Below are positions 4,833-5,280 of a stretch of DNA of 5,280 nt, one piece after another. The stretch's first letter is position 1; each line of letters opens with the position of its first letter. The DNA comes from Planctomycetia bacterium (GTDB lineage: Bacteria; Planctomycetota; Phycisphaerae; Phycisphaerales; SM1A02), in contig SYPI01000105.1 of the NCBI GenBank assembly GCA_005804005.1, forward strand, positions 1 through 5,280, in the 5' to 3' direction. Made by a program: the position numbers and the translations under genes. The notes beneath the pieces are model-generated. The model worked only from the letters and a program-made list of their open reading frames with translations, had not been told where the DNA came from and did not search any database.

Positions 4833-5280
4833 ATGAGTCGTCCGGTCTCCGGTTCCGACCCGGTTCACAGCACGCGCGAGGCGGCGGCGGGGATTGTGGC
4901 GGCGCTGCGCGGTGCCGGCCACGAGGCGTACTTCGCGGGCGGGTGCGTGCGCGATGAACTGCTGGGGTTGACCCCGCAGGAGTTCGATGTGGCCACCAGC
5001 GCGTCGGCCCCGGAGATTGCGGCGGTGTTCCGGGGCGCGCGGGGAGTGGGCGCGGCGTTCGGGGTCATGCTGGTGCGATTGCACGGGCACACCATCGAAG
5101 TCGCCTCGTTCCGCGCCGAGGGGCCTTACACCGACAGTCGCCGGCCCGATTCGATTCGTCAGGCCACGCTGGCTGAGGATGCCCGTCGCCGTGACTTCAC
5201 CATCAACGGGCTCTACATGGATCCCCAGAGTGGCGACATTGTCGATCATGTGAACGGGCAGGCCGACCTTGCCGCCCGCA
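4833..5280 (+). CDS. CCA-adding enzyme / poly(A) polymerase family nucleotidyltransferase, N-terminal part (runs off the window end)
   Basis: This is the catalytic head domain of a class II tRNA nucleotidyltransferase-type protein, which adds CCA to tRNA 3' ends using CTP and ATP, or in some members adds poly(A) to RNA. The 149 residues seen show the family order: an N-terminal helix, AYFAGGCVRDELLG (32-45), EFDVATSASAPEI (50-62), GAAFGVMLVRLHGHTIEVASFR (73-94), the RRPDS loop (103-107), and ARRRDFTINGLYMDP (117-131). The usual DxD metal pair reads Glu50-Phe-Asp52, so the first Asp is replaced by Glu; the third carboxylate, Glu89, is present. The neck, body and tail domains lie beyond the window, so CCA-adding and poly(A) activity cannot be told apart. 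The ATG lies 26 nt after plsC and has no clear ribosome site; TACAAC, 7 nt before it, could be a poor -10 for a leaderless message, but readthrough from plsC is simpler. Confidence 0.92.
   Translation, partial: MSRPVSGSDPVHSTREAAAGIVAALRGAGHEAYFAGGCVRDELLGLTPQEFDVATSASAPEIAAVFRGARGVGAAFGVMLVRLHGHTIEVASFRAEGPYTDSRRPDSIRQATLAEDARRRDFTINGLYMDPQSGDIVDHVNGQADLAAR

Overview
This is a GC-rich window (roughly two-thirds G+C by eye) from a bacterial chromosome. It is almost entirely coding, with seven genes in two divergent blocks and no gap longer than about 80 bases. I saw no RNA gene, CRISPR array, insertion sequence or phage signature. The lineage is most likely Planctomycetota, perhaps the Phycisphaerae side. 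The reasons are the EGRDQG form of the cytidylate kinase motif, a TIM-barrel sugar-phosphate-isomerase relative of a type abundant in that phylum, the cmk-plsC pairing, and a CCA/poly(A)-polymerase-type nucleotidyltransferase unlike the usual actinobacterial one. These are resemblances from memory, so the phylum is an inference; another high-GC group such as Actinomycetota is not excluded.

Left block, minus strand, read from about 2453 down to 1: gcvH (glycine cleavage H protein, GTG start), an ABC transporter ATPase of the LolD/MacB class, and the first 454 residues of an FtsX/MacB-type permease that runs off the window. The genes overlap (23 nt, then 56 nt), so they almost certainly form one transcription unit. 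No gcvT, gcvP or lipoate gene is in view.

Right block, plus strand, from about 2532 to 5280: a TIM-barrel sugar phosphate isomerase/epimerase-like protein with an acidic tail, cmk (cytidylate kinase, TTG start), plsC-type acyltransferase (GTG start) and the first 149 residues of a CCA-adding enzyme/poly(A) polymerase family protein. The first three are joined by 4-nt stop/start overlaps (TTGA and GTGA); the fourth follows after 26 nt. Cmk supplies CDP/dCDP, and CTP-dependent phospholipid synthesis uses the phosphatidic acid made by PlsC-type enzymes. The CCA enzyme also consumes CTP, so a loose cytidine-nucleotide/membrane-lipid housekeeping theme is possible.

The 78 bases between the two chosen starts hold the only visible control region: a good TATGAT -10 for gcvH sitting inside a short GGCGC/GCGCC inverted repeat, and a weaker TAGACT -10 candidate facing the other way. 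Four of the seven genes use non-ATG starts.

Most of the window is ordinary housekeeping DNA. The points most worth a second look are the apparent loss of metal-binding residues in the TIM-barrel protein, the linkage of a lone gcvH to an FtsX-type ABC transporter, and the Glu replacing the first Asp of the nucleotidyltransferase DxD motif.
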